Source: Patescibacteria group bacterium (GTDB taxonomy: Bacteria > Patescibacteriota > Andersenbacteria > UBA10190). From it: a stretch of 8,897 nucleotides of DNA. The DNA is taken from positions 1 through 8,897 of the forward strand of contig JACZRJ010000010.1 of NCBI GenBank assembly GCA_022574795.1, in the 5' to 3' direction. Shown here piece by piece: positions 1 to 6,078 of the stretch. Every line of letters starts with the position of its first letter. Position 1 is the first letter of the stretch. Position numbers and translations under genes: made by a program. The notes beneath the pieces are model-generated. The model made no database searches. It had not been told where the DNA came from and saw nothing but the letters and a program-made list of their open reading frames with translations.

Positions 1-1169
1 AATTGCACCGAGCGGGCAGCCCCGGACGCAATATCATAAGCCGAAATGTTCGTCTCCCGAAAATTCTGGGTCAAGACGTCTCCCAGCCCCTGGCCGAAGA
101 GGGCCTCAAAATTACTTATTGGCGCCAGCAACCGGGCCATAAAAATCAGCCGCTCCTCGTTACTAGCATAATTAGGATCAAAGGAACTTCTGACGAATAT
201 TCCAACTGGTGTAAATTGCCATACCAAGACAGCCAAAACAACCAAGCCCAACCCGCTAAGCAGTAACCGGCCGCGCGCAGGCATCCGACTAACTCGCACC
301 TGTTTTCGAGTTTGCCACTGGTGAAGCAGCTGACTGGCTGCCATGGCCCCCAGGGCCGCCACGATACCAAACCAAACCGCGCGAGAAAACGTTAAATAGA
401 TTAAGCCCAGGCTGATCAGCGACAAAGCTACTAAGCCCAAGCGATATTTACTTCGTTGGTTATGCCAGAACACGGCCACTAACAAGGTGATAAGAGTGAT
501 TAGATACTGACCTAGAATACTGGGATGAGCCAAAACACTGGATAACCGTGGTATCCAAATCTCGCGAACTGGATCAAATCTCAGCACCGTACTATCCGGA
601 GCGAGGAACCATTGATAGCCGGCTAGGAGTAGCACGATCACTGCCGAAGCCAGGAACCACTTCAGCCAGCGCTGTAGATATTCTTTGGAGAGCGGCGCGT
701 ACAGTACCGCCAAGTACAACATGATATACAGCCCAATATCGCGAGCGCGAAGGAGGCCCAAAATCGGCGCCTCCGCGCGCCAGACGTTAACCAGCACCCA
801 GCCGATCAACAAGAGCAATGGCGCTACTAAAATATTCCTGCGGTAGGGCAGTTTTTTAGTTAGCAAAGGCAAGGCAAACAGTTTGAAAAACAGCGTTGCG
901 ATAATTACATCCTTTACTATCGTTACAGTTCCAATCGTCTGAGTTATTTTCAGCATGGGCAACAACGGTGCCACCACCACCAACAATGACAGAGCCGACA
1001 GGGGGTAGTGCCAACTCCACCAACCCACGAGCAGGAACAACAGCAAGAATACCCCAGCTTGAAAGCTCAGCAGCAACGAGACAAAGGCCACCGCCACCAC
1101 TCCTAGCAACAGCCAATTCCAGGGTTCCCGGACAGTCCAAGGGCCACCAGTATCCACTGACTCGCTCAT
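1..1169 (-). CDS. Wzy/O-antigen-ligase-like polytopic membrane protein (partial, C-terminus beyond left edge)
   Basis: The frame is open from the ATG at 1169-1167 to the left edge: 389 codons with no stop. The product is very hydrophobic, with many Leu/Val/Ile membrane segments beginning near residue 17. Two features are typical of the Wzy_C/O-antigen ligase family (PF04932): an FSRAVWFG stretch at residues 261-268, matching the family's SR-x-x-W pattern, and a later EERLIFMARL...FGQGLGD segment (about 338-364), matching the usual 'eRl...P..G.GlG' region. Such proteins act on the outer face of the cytoplasmic membrane, polymerising lipid-linked repeat units or transferring glycan to an acceptor. 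Sequence alone does not separate polymerase from ligase. The start overlaps the stop of the upstream GT2 gene by ATGA (1166-1169), indicating translational coupling in one operon. A spurious glycine-rich ORF lies in another frame at 856-1140. Confidence 0.85.
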   Translation of the reverse strand, partial: MSESVDTGGPWTVREPWNWLLLGVVAVAFVSLLLSFQAGVFLLLFLLVGWWSWHYPLSALSLLVVVAPLLPMLKITQTIGTVTIVKDVIIATLFFKLFALPLLTKKLPYRRNILVAPLLLLIGWVLVNVWRAEAPILGLLRARDIGLYIMLYLAVLYAPLSKEYLQRWLKWFLASAVIVLLLAGYQWFLAPDSTVLRFDPVREIWIPRLSSVLAHPSILGQYLITLITLLVAVFWHNQRSKYRLGLVALSLISLGLIYLTFSRAVWFGIVAALGAMAASQLLHQWQTRKQVRVSRMPARGRLLLSGLGLVVLAVLVWQFTPVGIFVRSSFDPNYASNEERLIFMARLLAPISNFEALFGQGLGDVLTQNFRETNISAYDIASGAARSVQ

Positions 1170-1573
1170 AGCCTCTGTTTGGTCATACCTTTTTTCCTAC
1201 CATGAACTAAGCTGGCCGGGAGCGCCATAATTAATCCCAGCGGAGCTAGCACGATCAAAACCACGGCAGCCAGCCAGCCCAAATGCTTGTGGGCATATTG
1301 TATCGAGCTGACAGTCCAAAGCCAGGCTCGTTTAAGGCCAACCAGCTGCTTAAAACTAACTCCACCATGATGAATAACCGTCGCTTCTGGTACATACCAA
1401 GTTTGCCACCCGGCGCTCGCCGCTCGCTGGCAATAATCAACCTCTTCAAACCATACCCAAAAATTTTCATCAAGCAAACCAATCGCCTGTCGAGCCTCGG
1501 CTCGAATCAAAAAGACTGCTCCCATGACCTGATCCACGGCCTGCCGCTTCGAATAATCGAACGAGGTTTGCAT
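1166..1573 (-). CDS. C-terminal half of a GT2 glycosyltransferase (downstream of an in-frame TAG)
   Basis: This 135-residue ORF is the second half of a WbbL/rhamnosyltransferase-like family 2 glycosyltransferase. It carries the VDQVMGAVFLIRAEA segment (local residues 13-27), the acidic WFEEVDYC segment (41-48) that supplies the likely catalytic base in this family, the VPEATVIHHGG segment (61-71) and a C-terminal membrane helix at about 100-122. It is in the same frame as the N-terminal half at 1649-2059, and 25 sense codons without a stop separate the TAG from this ATG. If translated alone, it could use the ATG at 1573, which has GGAG 7 bases upstream. Alone it lacks the nucleotide-sugar-binding fold and should be inactive. 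It ends in TGA overlapping the next gene's ATG. The family call is secure; independent expression is uncertain. Confidence 0.7.
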   Translation of the reverse strand: MQTSFDYSKRQAVDQVMGAVFLIRAEARQAIGLLDENFWVWFEEVDYCQRAASAGWQTWYVPEATVIHHGGVSFKQLVGLKRAWLWTVSSIQYAHKHLGWLAAVVLIVLAPLGLIMALPASLVHGRKKGMTKQRL

Positions 1574-1634
1574 ATAATCACTCCACGATTTTGCTCCGGG
1601 CCAGAGTCGATTAATTTTAAGTGCTAGCCAAATA

Positions 1635-1648
1635 AAATTAATTAATTT
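1635..1648. repeat. 14-bp perfect AT-only palindrome abutting the amber codon
   Basis: AAATTAATTAATTT reads the same on both strands. On the coding strand it begins at the base right after the TAG. It encodes Lys-Leu-Ile-Asn plus part of a Phe codon in the readthrough frame. It has no loop and contains only A and T, so a stable RNA hairpin is unlikely, and it may be a chance product of an AT-rich patch. Confidence 0.5.
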
Positions 1649-1651
1649 CTA
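1649..1651 (-). other. In-frame amber (TAG) codon inside the GT2 gene
   Basis: The codon is TAG, lying between TTT (Phe136) and AAA (Lys). The surrounding reading frame stays coherent on both sides. One base change from a sense codon (CAG, AAG, GAG, TGG, TCG, TTG, TAC or TAT) would explain it. Confidence 0.85.
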
Positions 1652-2059
1652 AAATATTTGGACGGAGGATTGGTCAGTCCTATCACTATTGAGTAATTTT
1701 GCTCCCACGATACCTGCCTGACTCAGTTCCCCTAAGGCTTCTACCAGCTCCCGCAACGCGCCCGGTTGAACCTCCGTATCTGGATTCAGCAACAACAAGT
1801 GATGCTGGCCAGTCAACTTTCGAATACCGACATTATTACCGCGGGCAAAACCAATATTTTCCTTGAGCTTGAAAAAAGTGATAGCCAGTGGTGAAGCTAA
1901 TGCCTCTGCCTGCCCTATCGAGTCGTCGCTCGAATTATTATCAACGACGATAACTCGTCCAATCAATGTACGCTCTGGCAGATGACTCAGCGAAGCTAAA
2001 CACTTGGCCAGCAGTGACCCCGTGTTCCAATTCACAATAACTACGTCAACTTTTGTCAT
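1649..2059 (-). CDS. N-terminal half of a GT2 glycosyltransferase (ends at in-frame TAG)
   Basis: This 136-residue ORF begins with the GT-A fold signature: VDVVIVNWNTGSLL (residues 4-17), VIVVDNNSSDDS (36-47), ENIGFARGNN (67-76) and the DXD-like NPDTE (92-96), expected to bind the nucleotide-sugar diphosphate with a metal. It stops at TAG just after QSSVQIF, where homologues usually continue with a Phe-Pro and the acceptor half of the enzyme. Read through the TAG, the product would be about 297 residues, the usual length for WbbL-like rhamnosyltransferases. Such enzymes act at the cytoplasmic face and add a sugar to a lipid-linked glycan. The ATG at 2059 has no clear Shine-Dalgarno sequence. 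Confidence 0.75.
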   Translation of the reverse strand: MTKVDVVIVNWNTGSLLAKCLASLSHLPERTLIGRVIVVDNNSSDDSIGQAEALASPLAITFFKLKENIGFARGNNVGIRKLTGQHHLLLLNPDTEVQPGALRELVEALGELSQAGIVGAKLLNSDRTDQSSVQIF

Positions 2060-2169
2060 GCGTTAAGATAACGTTATAGCAGCTTTTAGGCCCATAACTC
2101 TAGCAGATCTTGATCTCGATGGACAAGGCAAGAAAATACCTAACACGTATCCTTAAAAGCCTCGTCCCT
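2060..2169. other. 110-bp gap between the GT4 and GT2 genes
   Basis: No convincing gene is seen here. The gap contains short inverted repeats: CGTTA-AGA-TAACG at 2061-2073, the perfect palindrome ATAACGTTAT at 2068-2077, and AGATC-TT-GATCT at 2105-2116. I find no hairpin followed by a T-run, so no intrinsic terminator. On the minus strand a short ORF opening at a GTG and ending in TAA near 2065 lacks a usable ribosome binding site. Confidence 0.6.
2073..2081 (-). promoter_or_regulatory. Possible extended -10 element upstream of the GT2 gene
   Basis: On the minus strand TGCTATAAC resembles an extended -10 (TG-N-TATAAT with one mismatch). No recognisable -35 lies upstream. Transcription would start only a few bases before the ATG at 2059. 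This is a weak call, supported mainly by the 110-bp gap and the lack of overlap with the upstream gene. Confidence 0.25.
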
Positions 2170-3306
2170 TTATTTGTCCAACTCTTCAATGACCCGAAGA
2201 GTTTTTGTGGCGGTCTTCTCCCAGCTAAACTGCTTTGCGTGCTCCGGACCGCTGGCCTTAAGCTCGCCCTGCCGCGCTAGCGCCGCTGAAATTCCTCGGG
2301 CAATTGAGGCTGAGCTTGTCGGATCAACTTTGACCGCCGACTCACCAACAACTTCAGGCATTGATGATACCTCAGAGGTAACCACCGGGCACCCGCTGGC
2401 CATAGCCTCTAATAATGGCATGCCAAAACCTTCGTATAGGCTGGGCAATACGAACACCTCAGCTCCCCAGTAGAAAGCCGGTAACAGCTCATCAGGCACT
2501 CGACCGGTCATCAAGATATGCTTACTAGCAACTGAGGCCTTAACTCGCTCAATGATGGGCTGTTGAAGCCAGCCATGCCCGCCGGCGATAACCAGATTTA
2601 ATTTTGAGCCGCCAGCCCGCAACTGCTCGAAAGCCTCGACTAATCGTACGATATTCTTACGAGGCTGGATTTGACCAACAAAGAGTAGGTATGGCTCGTT
2701 GAGACTCGGGTAGGCCTTGACCAGCTGCTTGAATGACTGTCCCCGCTCCGTCTTGTCCGGGACATAAAATTGCTGGTGATCAACACCGTGATGGATAACA
2801 TGAACATTATCTTCTCTCCCATAGTAGCGCGCGATGTCATCAGCAGTCGCCTGCGAAACCGCGATTATTTGATCAGCCGCGCGAACCGCCTGGGCGCTGA
2901 AGATATGCAGTAATAGCCAATCTTTGTAACGAAATTGATCGGGATATAAATGCACCGCCAGATCATGAATAACAGCCACCGTTTTCATTTTCCCAGGACG
3001 CAGATAGGGAAGCTGCTGAATCGGCATGAACAGAACTTCAGGTCGATACCGATAAAGATCATACGGCAGCCTGGTTTGTGTCCAATACTTGGGCCACGGC
3101 GAAGCAAAGCTGGTGAATTTTCCCTGCCCTGGCAGCAGAGTTGACCGACGACCAGCAACTTTAGCAGCCACATCACACGGTGCCAGATATAGCCAGTCAT
3201 GCTTTTCGCTCAAGGCCGGTAACCGCTTAGCCAACTCAACAGTAAAGCGAGTAGTACCGTCCGCCCGATCGGTACATAAATCTGAAACGTCGAGAGCAAT
3301 CTTCAT
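2170..3306 (-). CDS. GT4-family glycosyltransferase (GT-B fold)
   Basis: A complete 378-residue protein of normal family length. The N-terminal domain begins MKIALDVSDL, followed by a DGTTRFT loop near residue 16, and holds AVIHDLAVHLYPD (111-123) and IIAVSQATADDIAR (147-160). The C-terminal donor-binding domain holds LLFVGQIQPRKN (207-218), the VPDELLPAFYWGAEVF segment (270-285) and the EX7E motif in YEGFGMPLLE (Glu292 and Glu300). These are standard for retaining GT4 enzymes that transfer a sugar, often mannose or glucose, from a nucleotide donor to a growing glycan at the cytoplasmic face. Exact donor and acceptor cannot be read from the sequence. The ATG overlaps the TAA of the upstream glycosyltransferase by one base (TAATG at 3304-3308), which suggests coupled translation. 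I see no strong Shine-Dalgarno sequence. It ends in TAA. Confidence 0.9.
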   Translation of the reverse strand: MKIALDVSDLCTDRADGTTRFTVELAKRLPALSEKHDWLYLAPCDVAAKVAGRRSTLLPGQGKFTSFASPWPKYWTQTRLPYDLYRYRPEVLFMPIQQLPYLRPGKMKTVAVIHDLAVHLYPDQFRYKDWLLLHIFSAQAVRAADQIIAVSQATADDIARYYGREDNVHVIHHGVDHQQFYVPDKTERGQSFKQLVKAYPSLNEPYLLFVGQIQPRKNIVRLVEAFEQLRAGGSKLNLVIAGGHGWLQQPIIERVKASVASKHILMTGRVPDELLPAFYWGAEVFVLPSLYEGFGMPLLEAMASGCPVVTSEVSSMPEVVGESAVKVDPTSSASIARGISAALARQGELKASGPEHAKQFSWEKTATKTLRVIEELDK

Positions 3307-4166
3307 TATCTGTGATTAATTGTTTGACTAAGTAGCAATAGCAACCGCTCAGTTCGCTTAGCCCAGGAATGATTCTGGGCTAACTGGCTTCGTTTACTCG
3401 AGCTTAATTCCGGCGAGCGTAACCACTTCTCGGTCTCTCTAATAAATTGATCCGCACTGGTAATCAAGCCAATGACATCTTGATAAGCCTTAAGCTCAGG
3501 TAGCCCACTAACCACAATGGGTTTCCCGGTAGCCATGAACTCCCAAAACTTTAGGGGGAAACTAGCTGCGTTGTAGCGGTTTTCTCGATAGGGAATGAGG
3601 CAAACATCAAAATGAGCTACCAGCCCAGGCACTTTCTGGCGCGGCACGGTTCCTAAGATATGTACATTGCCTAATTTCTTCAGCTCAGCCAGCTGCTTAC
3701 CCTTTTGTTCAACCACCGGTGCACCAACAAAAACAAATTGCCAGCCTGGCCGGCGTTGGGCCACGTCAGCGATCATCTTGAAATCATACTTATATGAATC
3801 AAGTGCTCCCACCGAACCCAAGACGGGATTACCCTGAGGCCAGCTAAAAGGCCAAGCCGAAGTACTTCGAGTAGCAAAGAGTTCTACGTCCCCAGCATTC
3901 GTCACTAAATGTATTACCTTAGCCTGACGGCGCTTGGCTTTGAGTAGAGCCTGAGATGTCACTGTCACCAAGTCTGCTCGCTTAAGGATGCGCTGCTCTT
4001 CAGCCTCCACCCGCTCTGGATTACGATCTGGTCCAGCCTGAGCAGCATGATCATCGACACAGTCGTAGACCACGATGGCTCGGGGGAAAGCGTCAAGATA
4101 TTCCGCTGCCTCCGTGTCATATATCCATACCACTTCGCTCGCCGAGCTTTGCGGCGCAGGCACCAC
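3306..4166 (-). CDS. C-terminal part of a GT-B glycosyltransferase (downstream of an in-frame TAA)
   Basis: This 286-residue ORF starts at a GTG. It contains the back part of the N-domain (VVWIYDTEAAEYL at 12-24, IVVYDCVDDHAA at 31-42, RADLVTVTSQALL at 63-75) and the whole C-terminal donor domain (GSVGALDSYKYD at 117-128; PLKFWEFMATGKPIVVSG at 204-221, taking the place of the EX7E region). The phrase VVYDCVDD is characteristic of a family of cell-wall-type glycosyltransferases whose N-terminus reads like the RIICFAG segment encoded upstream. The missing first ~120 residues lie in the same frame at 4544-4182, fused behind the flippase. Only a weak AAGAG precedes the GTG, and the TAA lies 12 bases upstream, so re-initiation is conceivable but not obvious. 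As an isolated product it would lack the acceptor-side Rossmann core. One oddity is NAGDVELF where NGVD-x-x-x-F is usual. Confidence 0.75.
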   Translation of the reverse strand: MVPAPQSSASEVVWIYDTEAAEYLDAFPRAIVVYDCVDDHAAQAGPDRNPERVEAEEQRILKRADLVTVTSQALLKAKRRQAKVIHLVTNAGDVELFATRSTSAWPFSWPQGNPVLGSVGALDSYKYDFKMIADVAQRRPGWQFVFVGAPVVEQKGKQLAELKKLGNVHILGTVPRQKVPGLVAHFDVCLIPYRENRYNAASFPLKFWEFMATGKPIVVSGLPELKAYQDVIGLITSADQFIRETEKWLRSPELSSSKRSQLAQNHSWAKRTERLLLLLSQTINHR

Positions 4167-4178
4167 TTTCTCTTGTAC

Positions 4179-4181
4179 TTA
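4179..4181 (-). other. In-frame ochre (TAA) codon inside the glycosyltransferase
   Basis: The coding strand reads TCA TAT TGC TAA GTA CAA GAG, with the same frame open on both sides. The alternative frames across this spot do not give a better family match, so a simple indel does not explain it. Confidence 0.8.
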
Positions 4182-5999
4182 GCAATATGACAACTGTCTA
4201 ACTTTTCTGAAGCCGAGAAGTCGAGCCGTCAGTAGGACATTCCAACGATTTAAGAAATAATGATTGAACTGAGCCACGACAGAACTGGACCGGGAGCCAG
4301 GAATCAGGTTCCACTGGGCTTTGATATATAGCCGGTCATTCACTTTTTGATACCAAACACAGCGGGTAAGAAAGGCTAGTACCGTCCCCGGTCGCTGCCA
4401 GTTATCAATCAAGAATCTAAACAGCCAGATGCGAGGCTCCACATAAAGCACGGGCTGCGATTTACTAATCTGTGACATAACGTGCTGTCGATTAGTCCAA
4501 AAAGGTAGATCATACGCTGCTCCCGCAAAGCATATGATCCGCACCTCACCGCCTCCGCCGCTAAGCTTCGACCCCTTAATGTTGAATTGAAGATTCGGCA
4601 GCAATCGGCTTTGACGTACTTCCCACAACACATAGGCAGCCAACAAAACATAGACCACGATACGCCACAGCAACGTTGGCTCGGAGATCAACCAGATCAA
4701 ACTGACTCCCAACATAACGAGTAACCAGGCTAGCCGATAGGTCAACAAGACAATCGCAAATCGCCGCTTGGCCAACACCGCCATCAAGACGTAGGCCACC
4801 AGCGCCCCCACCAACAAGGCCCACACCGCCAACAAACTATCAGGGCGAGTAATGAACAGCCCGCCAATCACGATTGCCGGAATCGACATCATCAAAGCAT
4901 AAATTCCAGCCCGCACTCGAGCCTGACGAGCGGGGACAAACACAGTGCTGGTACCAATATCGAGCAGGGCATAGACAAAAAAGGCCGAGGTAACGATCAG
5001 AATATGAGGCAGTGCTGGTATAAAGTCAGGCAGTAAGTACTGTAGAACTTCAGGTGTAAAAAACAGTCCCGTCAAAGTAATACCGATCAATAAAATCACC
5101 AGTCGATGCATGTTGCGCGTTGCTACTTTTACAAACTCACTACGCCGCTCACTAAATAATGAGCTCATCCAGGCTAGGTTTACTTCAGATAACGCCATCG
5201 ATAATATTGTTAATTGGCCGCCAAAGCGCAGCGACAAACTTAGGTAGCCCAACTCATCAGCCGCAATAATCCCACCGAGCGCTAGCACCGGTAATCGCTG
5301 CCAGATCATAAAGAAGATGCGTGACAGATACATAAAGCCGCTGGTCTCCAGCACTTGCTTAACGACCCGTTGCATATCGTGCCATGACGGCAAAGCCATG
5401 TGCCCAGCGAACTCTCGCCAGTTTAAGAAGCCGAGCCAAATAATCATGATGGCAGTCGTTAGCGTCATCGCCGCAAAAAACCCAGCCACCCCCAACAACC
5501 AGGCCGCGAGCGCGAAGACAACAACATTAATGGCTGCCGTTACCACCTGAACACCATAAAGCCAAGCGAAACGTTTTCGACCCGTCAGCGCCGCGCCCAG
5601 TACGTCCTGAATTCCTTGCAGTATCAAAATCCCAGCAAAGAGCTGCAGATACGGAGTAATTTCTGGCTTATGGTAAATTCCTTCGGCAATTGCGCCAGCC
5701 CCGACTAGTAACAGCAGTGATAAGGGTAAAGTGACTGCCTGCCGCACCAGATGTGCTACCCAAAAAACCTTAACGGCTTCTCGTTTAGTCTTTTGTATGG
5801 CGATCTCTCGGATGGCTCCACCAACAATCCCCACGTGTTGAGTAACCCCAACCAACCCACCAACTGCCAATACCAAACCAACCAAGCCATAGCTGTCAGG
5901 GCCGAGGAGTCGGGCCACAATCAGGCTTTGGATAATCGTTAAGGTCGCCGTTACCCCCTTGGTAACCAATGATAATAATTGGGTACGAGCTAAATCCAC
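4179..5999 (-). CDS. Wzx-type polysaccharide flippase fused in frame to the N-terminal part of a glycosyltransferase
   Basis: Residues 1-485 form a polytopic membrane protein of the polysaccharide-biosynthesis (Wzx/MATE-like, MOP superfamily) type. The opening LIVARLLGPDSYGLVGLVLAV (about 26-46) is the family signature, followed by a dozen or more hydrophobic helices, with the last ones ending near LLAAYVLWEVRQSRLL. The family length is usually 450-500, so residues 1-485 make a complete flippase that would move a lipid-linked repeat unit to the outer face. Residues 486-606 (VRIICFAG...LSYC) are instead the start of a cytoplasmic glycosyltransferase that continues after the TAA at 4181. No stop separates the two; a SGGGGE linker joins them. 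The start is a GTG, chosen because an in-frame TAA lies 12 bases upstream and the family signature begins soon after. No Shine-Dalgarno sequence is seen before it. Confidence 0.8.
   Translation of the reverse strand: MDLARTQLLSLVTKGVTATLTIIQSLIVARLLGPDSYGLVGLVLAVGGLVGVTQHVGIVGGAIREIAIQKTKREAVKVFWVAHLVRQAVTLPLSLLLLVGAGAIAEGIYHKPEITPYLQLFAGILILQGIQDVLGAALTGRKRFAWLYGVQVVTAAINVVVFALAAWLLGVAGFFAAMTLTTAIMIIWLGFLNWREFAGHMALPSWHDMQRVVKQVLETSGFMYLSRIFFMIWQRLPVLALGGIIAADELGYLSLSLRFGGQLTILSMALSEVNLAWMSSLFSERRSEFVKVATRNMHRLVILLIGITLTGLFFTPEVLQYLLPDFIPALPHILIVTSAFFVYALLDIGTSTVFVPARQARVRAGIYALMMSIPAIVIGGLFITRPDSLLAVWALLVGALVAYVLMAVLAKRRFAIVLLTYRLAWLLVMLGVSLIWLISEPTLLWRIVVYVLLAAYVLWEVRQSRLLPNLQFNIKGSKLSGGGGEVRIICFAGAAYDLPFWTNRQHVMSQISKSQPVLYVEPRIWLFRFLIDNWQRPGTVLAFLTRCVWYQKVNDRLYIKAQWNLIPGSRSSSVVAQFNHYFLNRWNVLLTARLLGFRKVRQLSYC
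4542..4556 (-). promoter_or_regulatory. Internal ribosome binding site and GTG start for the downstream glycosyltransferase
   Basis: The minus strand carries a perfect GGAGG (plus 4552-4556) exactly 7 bases before a GTG (4544-4542) that opens VRIICFAG, the expected N-terminus of the glycosyltransferase. A TGA lies one base before this GTG, but in a different frame from the flippase. The arrangement looks like a normal gene junction from which the flippase stop has been lost. Confidence 0.6.
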
Positions 6000-6031
6000 G
6001 TTGGCAGCTTAACGATTAAAAGTAAGCGCGT

Positions 6032-6060
6032 ACAATATCAGGATCCCCTCTAGTTGGCAA
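6032..6060 (-). promoter_or_regulatory. Candidate sigma70-type promoter for the flippase-GT operon
   Basis: In the 79-bp gap upstream of the flippase the minus strand reads TTGCCA (6060-6055; 5 of 6 matches to TTGACA), a 17-base spacer, then TATTGT (6037-6032; 4 of 6 matches to TATAAT). The -10 is preceded by TGA, giving an extended -10 TG. Transcription would start near 6025, about 25 bases before the GTG. No intrinsic terminator for the upstream gene is visible in the gap, so readthrough transcription is also likely. Confidence 0.45.
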
Positions 6061-6078
6061 TATTCTTATCGAAGCTTA

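Larger units (their letters stand above)
1166..2059 (-). pseudogene. Whole GT2 glycosyltransferase gene interrupted by one amber codon
   Basis: The two GT2 fragments form one continuous frame of 298 codons broken only by the TAG at 1651-1649 (codon 137). Motifs before and after are in the correct order and spacing, and no frameshift is needed to join them. I annotate the span as an interrupted gene; it may be a pseudogene, an assembly error or a readthrough gene. Confidence 0.6.
3306..4544 (-). pseudogene. Whole GT-B glycosyltransferase gene with one in-frame ochre codon
   Basis: From a GTG at 4544 (with GGAGG 7 bases upstream) to the TAA at 3308-3306 the frame is continuous for 413 codons, except for a TAA at codon 122. 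The result, about 411 residues, is normal for the family. The N-part reads VRIICFAGAAYDLPFWTNRQ, then LYVEPRIWLF, then RWNVLLTARLLGFRK; the C-part resumes at VVWIYD. The roughly 24 residues around the TAA look like an extra, poorly conserved linker. Confidence 0.6.

Noticed and set aside
856..1140. Minus-strand 94-codon ORF rich in Gly and Val
   Set aside because: It is an out-of-frame shadow of the Wzy-like gene, whose own frame is open across the whole span and carries family motifs.
968..1171. Plus-strand Pro/Thr/Ser-rich ORF
   Set aside because: It is the complement of Leu/Val-rich membrane-protein codons; the composition is a by-product and there is no ribosome binding site or family match.
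1635..1651. Pyrrolysine insertion at the TAG
   Set aside because: Glycosyltransferases are not known pyrrolysine proteins, the downstream palindrome has no stable stem-loop, and no pyl genes are in the window.
1574..1660. Frameshift as the cause of the GT2 split
   Set aside because: Both halves are in the same reading frame (ends at 1166 and 1649 agree modulo 3), with only a TAG between them.
2060..2169. Intrinsic terminator or small gene in the GT4-GT2 gap
   Set aside because: The inverted repeats are short and not followed by a T-run; the only small frame lacks a properly spaced ribosome binding site.
5317..5942. Plus-strand ORFs opposite the flippase
   Set aside because: They are antisense shadows of a strongly supported polytopic membrane protein, without start signals or recognisable motifs.
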